From Rhodobacteraceae bacterium M385 (lineage in GTDB: Bacteria; Pseudomonadota; Alphaproteobacteria; Rhodobacterales; Rhodobacteraceae), in contig CP081102.1 of assembly GCA_025141835.1 (NCBI GenBank), positions 930,001 to 994,000 on the forward strand: a stretch of 64,000 nucleotides of DNA, read 5' to 3'. The notes beneath the pieces are model-generated. The model saw only the letters and a program-made list of their open reading frames with translations. It did no database searches and was not told the DNA's origin. Both the position numbers and the translations under genes were made by a program. Positions within the stretch are counted from its first letter, which is position 1; each line of letters begins with the position of its first letter. Positions 33,017-41,547 of the stretch are shown here, piece after piece.

Positions 33017-34098
33017 TGGTCGCGCGTCGGGCTGTTCTGGCGGGGCTTTTGGCGACGGGCCTGTCGCCTCAAACCTCTTGGGCCGATGCGGGGCATCCGG
33101 CCTATGTCACCGCGTCTTTACGTCCCGATGGGGTCTATTCCCTCTGCGGTTTGGACCCCTCAGGCCACCTCACGTTCGAGGTAGCGCTGCCTGACAGGGG
33201 CCACGCAGCGGCGGTGCATCCAAGCCGCCCCGAGGCTATCGCCTTCGCCCGTCGCCCCGGCACCTTTGCGATCGTGATCGATTGCAGCACCGGTGCGCAA
33301 GTGGCCCGGATCGAGGCACCAGAGGGCCGGCATTTCTACGGCCACGGGGTGTTTTCGGCCGATGGTTCGCGGTTGTTCACCACCGAGAACGACTATGACG
33401 CCGCCCGTGGGATGATCGGCATCTGGGATGCGGCGCGGGGCTATCGTCGGATCGGTGAATTTGCCTCAGGTGGGGTTGGACCTCATGATATTTTGCGCCT
33501 GCCGGGAAGCGGCACCCTTGTGGTGGCCAATGGTGGGATCGAGACGCATCCTGATAGCGGTCGGGCCAAGTTGAACCTGCCCATCATGCGCCCCAACCTG
33601 AGCTACCTGTCGTCCGAAGGCGTTCTTCTGGACCAGTTTGAGCCCGCGCCAGAAGATCACCTGAACTCGATCCGGCACCTTGATGTGACCCCCGACGGCA
33701 CCGTGGCATTTGCGATGCAATGGCAGGGTGATCCGGCGACGGCCCCGGCGCTTCTGGGCCTGCACCGGCAGGGGGAGGCGGCGGTTTTGCTGGCCCCTGA
33801 CGCCGCGCGCCACGGCGCGATGCAAGGCTATGCAGGCAGCGTGTCGTTCTCGGGCGATCATCGGCGTGTCGGCATCACCTCGCCCCGTGGCGGGTTGCTT
33901 CAGGTCTTTGACGTGGCGCGGGGCGATTTTATCGAGAGCGCTTCCTCGGGCGATGTTTGCGGGCTAAACCAGCACCCCGCTGGCGGCTTCTGCTTCACCA
34001 ACGGCAGTGGCACGGTGGGGCGGTTTGACGGCGGCGCAGCCGTACACAACTTGACCTCCCACACGCGGGCCTTCGACAATCATCTGGTGCGCCTGTAG
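33016..34098 (+). CDS. DUF1513 beta-propeller protein
   Basis: A 360-residue DUF1513 protein, predicted seven-bladed propeller. The N-terminus has paired arginines and a hydrophobic segment (ARRAVLAGLLATGL), suggesting Tat export. Motifs include FYGHGVFSADGSRLFTTEND and GVGPHDILRLPGSGTLVVAN, shared with the family. DUF1513 genes are consistently the last gene of imelysin/DUF1111 iron loci; the biochemical role is unknown. Confidence 0.9.
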   Translation: MVARRAVLAGLLATGLSPQTSWADAGHPAYVTASLRPDGVYSLCGLDPSGHLTFEVALPDRGHAAAVHPSRPEAIAFARRPGTFAIVIDCSTGAQVARIEAPEGRHFYGHGVFSADGSRLFTTENDYDAARGMIGIWDAARGYRRIGEFASGGVGPHDILRLPGSGTLVVANGGIETHPDSGRAKLNLPIMRPNLSYLSSEGVLLDQFEPAPEDHLNSIRHLDVTPDGTVAFAMQWQGDPATAPALLGLHRQGEAAVLLAPDAARHGAMQGYAGSVSFSGDHRRVGITSPRGGLLQVFDVARGDFIESASSGDVCGLNQHPAGGFCFTNGSGTVGRFDGGAAVHNLTSHTRAFDNHLVRL

Positions 34099-34144
34099 GC
34101 TTTTGGCGGGGCCCCGCCTAATGTCTCCTGAAAGGCTCAACCCG

Positions 34145-34906
34145 ATGATTGCCAGCTTGATGATGTACCAACGGGCAGAGCTGTCGGTGGCCCATGATCG
34201 CCTGTGGGTACTGATCCGCGATGGTTTGCGGGGCCGGGGCATCCAAGCGCCCGACGCCTTATCGCAGGAGGCCGATGAATTCACCGTATGGCGTGACCCG
34301 CATTTGGCGCTGAGCCAGACCTGCGGAATGCCGTATCGGCTTTGGCTGCACGATCAGGTTTCGCTGGTTGGTACGCCGGATTACGGCGTCGATGGCTGCC
34401 CTCCGGGGTACTATCGCAGCGCCTTGGTGGTGCGCGCCGATGATCCGCGTGTGGACCTTTCCGTGTTCGGAACCGCGCGGTTTGCGTATAATCAAAACTT
34501 CTCCCAATCAGGCTTCGCAGCCCCCTATTGGCACCTTCAGGCGCGCGGGTCTTTCTTCGCGGATCGGGTGCAGACGGGGGGGCATCTGGCCTCGGCCCGC
34601 GCGGTGGCAGAAGGAGCGGCAGATATCGCGGCGCTTGATGCCGTGTCATGGCGCAATATGGAGCGGTTTGAGGCATTCACCGCGCAACTGCGGGTGCTCG
34701 ACTGGACCGCCCCAACCCCCGGCCTGCCGCTCATCACAGCGGCGCGAAACGACGCAGACGCGGTCTTTGAAGTGGTGCAAGACGCCATCGCCACGCTTGC
34801 GTCGGATGACGCCCAAGCCCTCGGCCTGAAAGGGATCATCCGCATCCCCAAGGCGGATTATCTGGCCGTGCCGAACCCGCCGGGGACGCCGGTTACTTCC
34901 CCCTAA
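34145..34906 (+). CDS. PhnD-like (phosphonate-type) binding-domain protein without signal peptide
   Basis: A 253-residue protein with the type II periplasmic-binding fold of the PhnD/PF12974 group (SLMMYQRAELSVAHDRLW, SQTCGMPYRL, FAYNQNFSQSGFAAP, EGAADIAALDAVSW). The ATG at 34145 leaves no export signal, and the frame upstream offers none, so it may be cytoplasmic. No ABC permease or ATPase adjoins. It lies 46 bases downstream of the DUF1513 gene; whether it belongs to the iron operon is unclear. Confidence 0.8.
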   Translation: MIASLMMYQRAELSVAHDRLWVLIRDGLRGRGIQAPDALSQEADEFTVWRDPHLALSQTCGMPYRLWLHDQVSLVGTPDYGVDGCPPGYYRSALVVRADDPRVDLSVFGTARFAYNQNFSQSGFAAPYWHLQARGSFFADRVQTGGHLASARAVAEGAADIAALDAVSWRNMERFEAFTAQLRVLDWTAPTPGLPLITAARNDADAVFEVVQDAIATLASDDAQALGLKGIIRIPKADYLAVPNPPGTPVTSP

Positions 34907-34942
34907 TACGCCCTGTCCGGCGTTCTACGGCCCGCCCTTGGG

Positions 34943-35389
34943 CTACCCCTTTGCGCCCGGCTCCAGCAGGGCAAGAAGATCGAGCAGTTTTTCGAAATTC
35001 TCGTCCCCCAATTGAGCGCGGGTATCTGCGGCGATCTGAGCCGCGGTGCCGGAGCATTCGTCAATGATCTTCTGCCCCTCATCGGTGATCGCGATGAAAT
35101 GGCGGCGGCGGTCCACATCGTCCCGTGTCTGGCTCACCAGCCCCTTCTCACGCATCTTCGCCGCGATCCGGGTGAGGCTGGGGAACAATAGGCTGGCACG
35201 CTCGGCCAGAGTGGTGGCGTCCAACGGACCATTCTCGGACAGCACCCGCAAGACACGCCATTGTTGCTCGGTGATACCGGTCTCCGATAGCATGTCGCGG
35301 ATCGGGGCCATGACGCCTTCGCGGGCGCGGATCAGCGCGATGGGCAAAGATCGCGAAGTGGGGGGGAGTTTCTGCATAGGGCGGGCCAT
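34943..35389 (-). CDS. hpaR: MarR-family repressor HpaR
   Basis: A MarR-type winged-helix repressor of the HpaR group, controlling homoprotocatechuate degradation. Core: RSLPIALIRAREGVMAP, TEQQWRVLRVL and the wing DDVDRRRHFIAITDEG. ATGs at 35428, 35389 and 35377 are in frame; I prefer 35389 (148 aa) because the first would overlap the TTGACA promoter element of the divergent hpa operon and family members begin near RSLP. It would release the operon on binding an hpa intermediate. Confidence 0.9.
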   Translation of the reverse strand: MARPMQKLPPTSRSLPIALIRAREGVMAPIRDMLSETGITEQQWRVLRVLSENGPLDATTLAERASLLFPSLTRIAAKMREKGLVSQTRDDVDRRRHFIAITDEGQKIIDECSGTAAQIAADTRAQLGDENFEKLLDLLALLEPGAKG

Positions 35390-35421
35390 CTGTAACGTTG
35401 TCTTGTGCTGCCAAGGCAGGC

Positions 35422-35451
35422 TTGACATTACAACACGTATTTACTTAACTT
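35422..35451 (+). promoter_or_regulatory. Predicted promoter of the hpa operon
   Basis: A perfect TTGACA (35422-35427) and TAACTT (35446-35451) separated by 18 bp point toward hpaF, with the predicted start around 35458, just before the palindrome. Confidence 0.55.
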
Positions 35452-35459
35452 CGCAACAA

Positions 35460-35471
35460 TTAACATGTTAA
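35460..35471. promoter_or_regulatory. Candidate HpaR operator
   Basis: TTAACATGTTAA is a perfect 12-bp palindrome located at the predicted transcription start of the hpa operon and 7 bp before the hpaF ATG. A further CTTAAC at 35444-35449 could pair with GTTAAG (35467-35472) in an extended site. MarR-family operators are AT-rich palindromes of this kind. Confidence 0.6.
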
Positions 35472-35478
35472 GGGTATC

Positions 35479-35868
35479 ATGCCGCATTTCCAGATCGACT
35501 ATTCCGCCAACCTCGACGGCACCGTGGATATGGCCGCCTTGTGTGAGGTGATCCGGGCCGAGGCTGCTACGATTGCGGCTTTTCCCTTGGCCGGCATCCG
35601 CGTCCGCGCCACGCGTGTCGATCACTATGCGATTGCCGATGGAAACCCGAAACATGGGTTCATTGATATTTCGGTCCGGTTGCGCGAAGGCCGCCCGGCG
35701 GAGGTGAAGCAAGATGCAATCACCCGAATTTTTGACGCTGCGAAGGCGGCTCTTGCGCCTGCGATGGCCTCTCATTCCATCGCTTTGTCGGCTGAGATGC
35801 GCGACATCGACGCCGCGCTGTCCCCCAAATGCGGCACGATCCGAGACCACCTGAAAGGCACCCCATGA
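35479..35868 (+). CDS. hpaF: 5-carboxymethyl-2-hydroxymuconate delta-isomerase
   Basis: A 129-residue CHMI (HpcD) of the tautomerase superfamily: after Met removal Pro becomes the N-terminal catalytic base (MPHFQIDYSANL). It isomerises 5-carboxymethyl-2-hydroxymuconate in the homoprotocatechuate meta pathway. Length and the LAGIRVRATRVDHYAIADG segment fit the family. Four-base overlap with hpaE. Confidence 0.93.
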   Translation: MPHFQIDYSANLDGTVDMAALCEVIRAEAATIAAFPLAGIRVRATRVDHYAIADGNPKHGFIDISVRLREGRPAEVKQDAITRIFDAAKAALAPAMASHSIALSAEMRDIDAALSPKCGTIRDHLKGTP

Positions 35869-37376
35869 GCAAGCTGGACGACAACATTGCGAAACTAAGC
35901 GGCTATCTGGCACGACTCCAAGACACCGGCATTCGCAACCGCATCGCGGGGGAAGATGTCGCCGGGGCGGGGGGCGTGTTCCAGACGATATCGCCCGTGG
36001 ATAAAAGCGTGATCTGCGACGTGGCCCATGGCACGGCGTCTGATATCGACAAGGCCGCGCAGGCCGCCGCTGCCGCGTTTCCCGCTTGGCGCGACATGCC
36101 CGCGGCTGAGCGCAAGCGCATCCTGATCCGCGTGGCCGAGGCGATTGAAGCCCGTGCCGAGGAAATCGCGCTTTGTGAATGTTGGGACACGGGCCAAGCC
36201 TTCAAGTTCATGTCCAAAGCCGCCCTGCGTGGCGCCGAGAACTTCCGCTATTTCGCCGACCAAGTGGTGCAGGCTCGCGACGGGCAACACCTGAAATCGC
36301 CGACCTTGATGAACGTCACCAGCCGTGTGCCCATTGGCCCCGTGGGGGTCATCACCCCCTGGAATACGCCGTTCATGCTGTCTACCTGGAAGATTGCGCC
36401 AGCCCTCGCGGCGGGTTGCACGGTGGTTCACAAGCCGGCCGAAGCCTCGCCTCTGACAGCGCGCCTGTTGGTGGAGATCGCGGAGGAAGCTGGCCTGCCG
36501 CCCGGTGTGTTGAACACCGTCAACGGGTTCGGAGAAGAAGCGGGCAAAGCCCTGTGCGAACATCCGAAAATCCGCGCCATCGCCTTTGTGGGCGAAAGCC
36601 GGACGGGCAGCCTGATTACCAAACAGGGCGCAGACACGCTCAAGCGCAACCATCTGGAACTTGGCGGAAAGAACCCCGTCATCGTGTTCGAGGACGCCGA
36701 TCTGGATCGGGCGCTGGATGCGGTGATCTTCATGATCTACTCGATCAACGGCGAACGCTGCACCTCGTCTTCCCGACTTCTTGTGCAAGAAAGCATCCGT
36801 GAGGAATTTGAGGCTAAGCTGGTCGAACGGGTCAACAACATTCGCGTGGGTCACCCGCTGGATCCTGCTACGGAAATCGGGCCTTTGATCAGCGAAGAAC
36901 ATTTCGCCAAAGTGACCAGCTACTTCGATATCGCCAAGCAAGACGGCGCAACCATCGCGGCGGGTGGTGAGGCGGAGGGCGAGGCGGGCTATTTCGTCAA
37001 ACCGACTCTGTTCACCGGGGCCACCAACCAAATGCGTATCGCCCAGGAAGAGATATTTGGCCCCGTCCTCACCTCCATCCCCTTCACTACGGAAGATGAG
37101 GCCCTGCAAATCGCCAATGACACGCCCTATGGGTTGACGGGCTATGTATGGACCAACGACCTGACCCGCGCCCTGCGGTTCACCGATGCGCTGGAGGCGG
37201 GCATGATCTGGGTGAACTCGGAAAACGTGCGCCATTTGCCGACACCCTTTGGTGGTGTGAAAAACAGCGGTATTGGGCGTGACGGCGGCGATTGGTCGTT
37301 TGAATTCTATATGGAGCAAAAACACGTGGGATTTGCCCTGGGTCAACACAAGATCACCAGGTTGGGGGCGCTCTGA
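35865..37376 (+). CDS. hpaE: 5-carboxymethyl-2-hydroxymuconate semialdehyde dehydrogenase
   Basis: A 503-residue NAD-dependent aldehyde dehydrogenase oxidising the ring-cleavage semialdehyde. The nucleophile is Cys299 in NGERCTSSSR; the general-base Glu is in LELGGKNP. VIMPWNTP-like GVITPWNTPFMLSTW marks the family. ATG 35865 overlaps hpaF, and its TGA overlaps the hpaD ATG by one base. Confidence 0.94.
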   Translation: MSKLDDNIAKLSGYLARLQDTGIRNRIAGEDVAGAGGVFQTISPVDKSVICDVAHGTASDIDKAAQAAAAAFPAWRDMPAAERKRILIRVAEAIEARAEEIALCECWDTGQAFKFMSKAALRGAENFRYFADQVVQARDGQHLKSPTLMNVTSRVPIGPVGVITPWNTPFMLSTWKIAPALAAGCTVVHKPAEASPLTARLLVEIAEEAGLPPGVLNTVNGFGEEAGKALCEHPKIRAIAFVGESRTGSLITKQGADTLKRNHLELGGKNPVIVFEDADLDRALDAVIFMIYSINGERCTSSSRLLVQESIREEFEAKLVERVNNIRVGHPLDPATEIGPLISEEHFAKVTSYFDIAKQDGATIAAGGEAEGEAGYFVKPTLFTGATNQMRIAQEEIFGPVLTSIPFTTEDEALQIANDTPYGLTGYVWTNDLTRALRFTDALEAGMIWVNSENVRHLPTPFGGVKNSGIGRDGGDWSFEFYMEQKHVGFALGQHKITRLGAL

Positions 37377-38359
37377 TGCCCGTGCCTGCGCCAAATCTTT
37401 ACCCTGATTTCAATACGATACGCCTCAGCCACCTGTGCCTGAATGTGTCCGATCTGTCGGCGTCCAAGGCGTTCTACGTCGATACCCTTGGCCTGCAAAT
37501 CACCGATGAGGATGCGACCCACATCTACCTGCGCGCCATGGAGGAACGCGGGCATCACAGCGTGATTTTGCAGAAGTCCGACCAGCCCGGCACGGTTGAG
37601 GTCATGGGTTTCAAGACCTTCGATGACGCTGATCTCGACCGGGCCGAGGCGTATTTTCAGGCCAAAGGCCGCCCGACGGAATGGGTGAAACGCCCCTATC
37701 AAGGCCGCACGCTTCTGACCTCGGACAATATGGGCATCCCGCTGGAGTTCTATCATAAGATGGACCGTCTGCCTTCGATCCACCAGAAATACGCGCTCTA
37801 TAATGGCGTGAAGCCCCTGCGGATCGACCACTTCAACTGCTTCTCTCCCGATGTGGATGCCTCGGTCGCGTTCTACTCGGACTTCGGCTTCCGCGTGACG
37901 GAATACACCGAGGACGCCGATAGCGGAAAGCTCTGGGCCGCGTGGATGCACCGGAAGGGCGGCGTCCATGATATGGCGTTCACCAATGGCACCGGGCCGC
38001 GCCTGCACCACATGGCCTTCTGGGTGCCGACGCCGCTGAATATCATCGACCTGCTCGATCTGATGGCCACCACCGGCTACGTTGGCAATATTGAACGGGG
38101 GCCGGGGCGGCACGGGATATCCAATGCCTTCTTCCTTTATGTTCTTGACCCAGACGGCCACAGGACCGAGATTTATTGCTCGGATTATCAGACGGTTGAC
38201 CCGGATCTGGAACCGATAAAATGGGATCTGCAAGATCCTCAGCGCCAGACCCTTTGGGGTGCCCCGGCGCCGGAAAGCTGGTTCAAACACGGCTCACCCT
38301 TCGTGGGTGTGAACACATCGGCCAGCCAGATCAAGGCCAGCCCGATTATTGCCCCTTAG
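37376..38359 (+). CDS. hpaD: Homoprotocatechuate 2,3-dioxygenase (type I extradiol)
   Basis: A 327-residue vicinal-oxygen-chelate ring-cleavage dioxygenase acting on 3,4-dihydroxyphenylacetate. Metal ligands read as His152 (IDHFNCFS), His211 (LHHMAFW) and Glu265 (RTEIYCSDY), matching the Brevibacterium enzyme. This two-domain glyoxalase-fold form differs from the unrelated type II HpaD of E. coli. Confidence 0.93.
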   Translation: MPVPAPNLYPDFNTIRLSHLCLNVSDLSASKAFYVDTLGLQITDEDATHIYLRAMEERGHHSVILQKSDQPGTVEVMGFKTFDDADLDRAEAYFQAKGRPTEWVKRPYQGRTLLTSDNMGIPLEFYHKMDRLPSIHQKYALYNGVKPLRIDHFNCFSPDVDASVAFYSDFGFRVTEYTEDADSGKLWAAWMHRKGGVHDMAFTNGTGPRLHHMAFWVPTPLNIIDLLDLMATTGYVGNIERGPGRHGISNAFFLYVLDPDGHRTEIYCSDYQTVDPDLEPIKWDLQDPQRQTLWGAPAPESWFKHGSPFVGVNTSASQIKASPIIAP

Positions 38360-38371
38360 GAGACTACGACA

Positions 38372-39769
38372 ATGGATTGGGACGAATACGCCCTTTGGGG
38401 CGGCAAGATTGCCGATTGGGGCGCGGCGTACCACAAGACCCTGCGCGATCGCCCCGTGCGGGCGCAAACCGCGCCCGGTGAAATTGCCGCACAACTCCCT
38501 TCTGCGCCGCCCGATGGGGCCGAGGGGTTGGACGCGGTCATGGCGGATTTTGAAACCATCGTGATGCCGGGCATGACCCATTGGCAGCACCCGCGTTTCT
38601 TCGCGTATTTCGCGGCCAATGCCTCCCCTCCGTCGATGTTGGCCGAGCAGTTGGTGAACACTGTTGCCGCGCAATGTATGCTTTGGCAAACCTCTCCCGC
38701 TGCCACAGAGGTGGAAGGCGTCATGGTCGATTGGTTGCGCCAAGCGCTTGATCTGCCATCGCAATACACAGGCGTTATCCAAGATAGCGCCTCGTCTGCG
38801 ACCTTGTCGGCGGTGCTAACTATGCGCGAAAGGGCGACGGGCTACACAGGCAACCGCGAAGGGCTTTCGGAAAAGGGCGCGCTGCGGATCTATTGCTCAG
38901 AGCAAGTGCATTCTTCCATTGATCGGGCCGCTTGGGTGGCGGGGATCGGCCAAAACAATTTGGTGAAAATCTCCACCAAAGGTGCCCGTTTCGCGATGGA
39001 TGCGGACGCGTTAGAGGCTGCTATTGCTGCCGATATTGAGGCTGGCCACACGCCCGCCGGCGTCATCGCGATCACTGGCGGCACGGGCGTCGGCGCCTGT
39101 GATGACTTGGGCGCGGTGCTTGCAGTGGCCAAGGCGCACGATCTTTACACGCACCTCGATGCTGCATGGGCGGGGTCTGCGATGATCTGCCCGGAGTTTC
39201 ATGCAGATTTCTGGGATGGCGTGGCAGGCTACGACTCGATCGTGTTCAACCCGCACAAATGGCTTGGGGCGCAGTTCGATTGTTCGATACAGTTCCTGCT
39301 AGACCCGCAGCCGCAGCGTGACACCCTGAAGATAGAGCCGGAGTTTCTGAAGACCTCGGGCGATGCGGTCACGAACTACAGCGAATTGACGATCCCCTTG
39401 GGCCGCCGTTTCCGGGCGTTGAAGATCTGGTTCCTGATCCGTTGCTATGGCCTCGACGGTCTGCGCGCGCGCATCCGCAACCACGTCCTGTGGGCCGGGG
39501 AATTATGCGAGGCGATCCGGCAGATGGAAGGGTTCGAGATCACATCCGAGCCGATCCTAAGCCTCTTTTCCTTCCGTTGCCCCGGCAGTGACGCCGACCA
39601 GCAACGCCTTGTCGATGCACTGAACGACGATGGACGTATCTATCTGACCCAAGGTGCCTTTGAAGGCCGCAAGGTGATCCGCTTCCAAGTGGGCCAGTTC
39701 GACTGCACCCGCGATGATGTGATGCTAGCGCGCGATGTGATCGCAGATGTTTGGGAGACTATTCAATGA
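38372..39769 (+). CDS. PLP-dependent aromatic-amino-acid decarboxylase
   Basis: A 465-residue group II decarboxylase. The PLP lysine is Lys296 in NPHKWLG; EQVHSSIDRAA keeps the active-site His that separates decarboxylases from insect-type aldehyde synthases. Inside the hpa operon it probably makes an aromatic amine (tyramine or dopamine) from tyrosine or DOPA that can be oxidised to a phenylacetate feeding the pathway. It starts 12 bases after hpaD and overlaps hpaG by four. The exact substrate is not decidable from sequence. Confidence 0.9.
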   Translation: MDWDEYALWGGKIADWGAAYHKTLRDRPVRAQTAPGEIAAQLPSAPPDGAEGLDAVMADFETIVMPGMTHWQHPRFFAYFAANASPPSMLAEQLVNTVAAQCMLWQTSPAATEVEGVMVDWLRQALDLPSQYTGVIQDSASSATLSAVLTMRERATGYTGNREGLSEKGALRIYCSEQVHSSIDRAAWVAGIGQNNLVKISTKGARFAMDADALEAAIAADIEAGHTPAGVIAITGGTGVGACDDLGAVLAVAKAHDLYTHLDAAWAGSAMICPEFHADFWDGVAGYDSIVFNPHKWLGAQFDCSIQFLLDPQPQRDTLKIEPEFLKTSGDAVTNYSELTIPLGRRFRALKIWFLIRCYGLDGLRARIRNHVLWAGELCEAIRQMEGFEITSEPILSLFSFRCPGSDADQQRLVDALNDDGRIYLTQGAFEGRKVIRFQVGQFDCTRDDVMLARDVIADVWETIQ

Positions 39770-40620
39770 GATACGCGACATACTCCGCCGAGGGAGAAAC
39801 CTTCTATGGGGCCGTGACGGACGCGGGCATGATCGCGCTCAGCCCCGATTTGCCGCAATTCGCCACGCTGTCCGACGTGATCCGGGCAGGCGCTCTGGAT
39901 CAACTCGCGGGCCTGACAACCGGCAAATCCGTCACCCACACGGACGTCCAGTACGAGATGGTTCTGCCCGACGCCCGCCGTATCCTATGCGTGGGCGTGA
40001 ACTTCCCCGACCGCAATGCAGAATATAAAGACGGCAGCGAGACGCCGAAATACATGTCCCTTTTTCCGCGTTTTGCCAGCGGCTTCACGGGCCACAATCG
40101 CCCCCTGATACGCCCCCCGGAAAACCATACGCTCGACTATGAGGGCGAGGTGGCGATTGTCATCGGCAAAGCGGGGCGGCGCATCAGCCAAGCGGACGCC
40201 TATGACCACATCGCCGCCCTGACGATCTGCAACGAAGGCACGATCCGCGACTGGGTGCGGCATGCGAAATTCAATGTGACGCAAGGCAAGAACTGGGATC
40301 GTTCCGCCGCGCTTGGCCCTTGGTTGGTGCCCTTCACCGGTGCCAGCCAGTTGGACGACGCCCGTATCATCACGCGGGTGAACGGCGAGGTGCGCCAGGA
40401 CGACACGCTCAACCGGATGATGCACCCGATCCGGCGAGAGATCGAATATATCTCCACCTTCATGACGCTTCAGCCCGGCGATATCATCGTCACCGGCACC
40501 CCCACGGGGGCGGGCGCGCGGTTTGATCCGCCCCGATACCTTCAGCCCGGCGATGTGGTCGAGGTCGAGGTCAACACTATCGGCACCCTGCGCAACACGG
40601 TTGAGGATGAAGTCCTATGA
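39766..40620 (+). CDS. hpaG: FAH-family isomerase/decarboxylase of the hpa pathway
   Basis: A 284-residue fumarylacetoacetate-hydrolase-fold enzyme, single-domain, for decarboxylation of 5-oxopent-3-ene-1,2,5-tricarboxylate and isomerisation of the product. Metal-binding motif YEGEVAIVIGKAGR and the downstream GKNWDRSAALGPW are typical. E. coli HpaG is a tandem two-domain protein; this one is half its size, which may mean both activities share one domain. Start and end overlap neighbours by four bases. Confidence 0.88.
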   Translation: MRYATYSAEGETFYGAVTDAGMIALSPDLPQFATLSDVIRAGALDQLAGLTTGKSVTHTDVQYEMVLPDARRILCVGVNFPDRNAEYKDGSETPKYMSLFPRFASGFTGHNRPLIRPPENHTLDYEGEVAIVIGKAGRRISQADAYDHIAALTICNEGTIRDWVRHAKFNVTQGKNWDRSAALGPWLVPFTGASQLDDARIITRVNGEVRQDDTLNRMMHPIRREIEYISTFMTLQPGDIIVTGTPTGAGARFDPPRYLQPGDVVEVEVNTIGTLRNTVEDEVL

Positions 40621-41432
40621 CCCCCGCAGATCACGCAAAAGCCGCCGAAGATCTTCTGCGGGCCGAGGCAACGGGCGAACAGATCGGCCTGCTGACGCTC
40701 CGCCACCCCGAGATGGAGATGGATGACGCCTACGCCGTTCAAAACGCCATCGCCAAGGCCAAGCTGTCGCAAGGACGGAAGGTGATTGGGTGGAAGATTG
40801 GGCTGACCTCTAAGGCGATGCAATATGCGCTGAACATCGACATTCCCGACAGCGGGATTTTGTTTGATGATATGGCGTTTGAGCATGGTTCCACAGTGCC
40901 TGCGGGGCGCTTTATCCAACCGCGGGTGGAGGCGGAAATTGCCTTTGTGATGAAGGCTCCCATTGGCGGCGCAGATGTCACACGGGACGCGGTTCTGGCG
41001 GCGACTGACTACGTTTCGCCGTCGCTCGAAATACTCGATACGCGGATCACGCGGGTAGATGCGGCCACGGGCACGACACGCAAGATTTTCGACACGATCA
41101 GCGATAACGCTGCCAATGCGGGCGTGGTTCTGGGGCCGCAAAGACACGCCCCCGACGCCCATGATCTGCGGTGGGTCGGCGCGATCACTTCGCGCAATGG
41201 CGAGGTTGAGGAAACCGGTCTTGGCGCAGGCGTACTGAACGATCCGGTGGAAAGTGTCGTTTGGCTCGCGCGACGCATGGCGCAATACGGGCAGAGCATC
41301 GAGCCGGGGCAAATCATCCTGTCAGGCAGCTTCATTCGCCCCGTGGAATGCCCGCCCGGCACGCAGATCAGCGCAGATTTCGGCGCTTTCGGGCAGGTCG
41401 ACATTGCCTTTGCGGAAGCAGAGCATCCCTAG
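40617..41432 (+). CDS. hpaH: 2-oxohept-4-ene-1,7-dioate hydratase
   Basis: A 271-residue hydratase of the HpaH/MhpD group, adding water to 2-oxohept-4-ene-1,7-dioate with Mg. GWKIGLTSKAMQ and QPRVEAEIAFVMK carry the metal-binding region; GQIILSGSFIRPV is the family C-terminus. It is the last gene of the operon: the pathway aldolase (HpaI) and the hydroxylase HpaBC are not in the window. Confidence 0.9.
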   Translation: MTPADHAKAAEDLLRAEATGEQIGLLTLRHPEMEMDDAYAVQNAIAKAKLSQGRKVIGWKIGLTSKAMQYALNIDIPDSGILFDDMAFEHGSTVPAGRFIQPRVEAEIAFVMKAPIGGADVTRDAVLAATDYVSPSLEILDTRITRVDAATGTTRKIFDTISDNAANAGVVLGPQRHAPDAHDLRWVGAITSRNGEVEETGLGAGVLNDPVESVVWLARRMAQYGQSIEPGQIILSGSFIRPVECPPGTQISADFGAFGQVDIAFAEAEHP

Positions 41433-41547
41433 CTTCTGATATTGTTATACAATTTTCCCACTGTTTGCTCGCAGTTCCTGCGCCTTGCGTCGTGCAGGGG
41501 GCTGTCGCACTATAGAGCCTAAATGCGCACAGGTGGTGATAGCAATA

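Noticed and set aside
34145..34906. Phosphonate ABC transporter locus
   Set aside because: Only a PhnD-like domain without signal peptide is present; no permease or ATPase adjoins.
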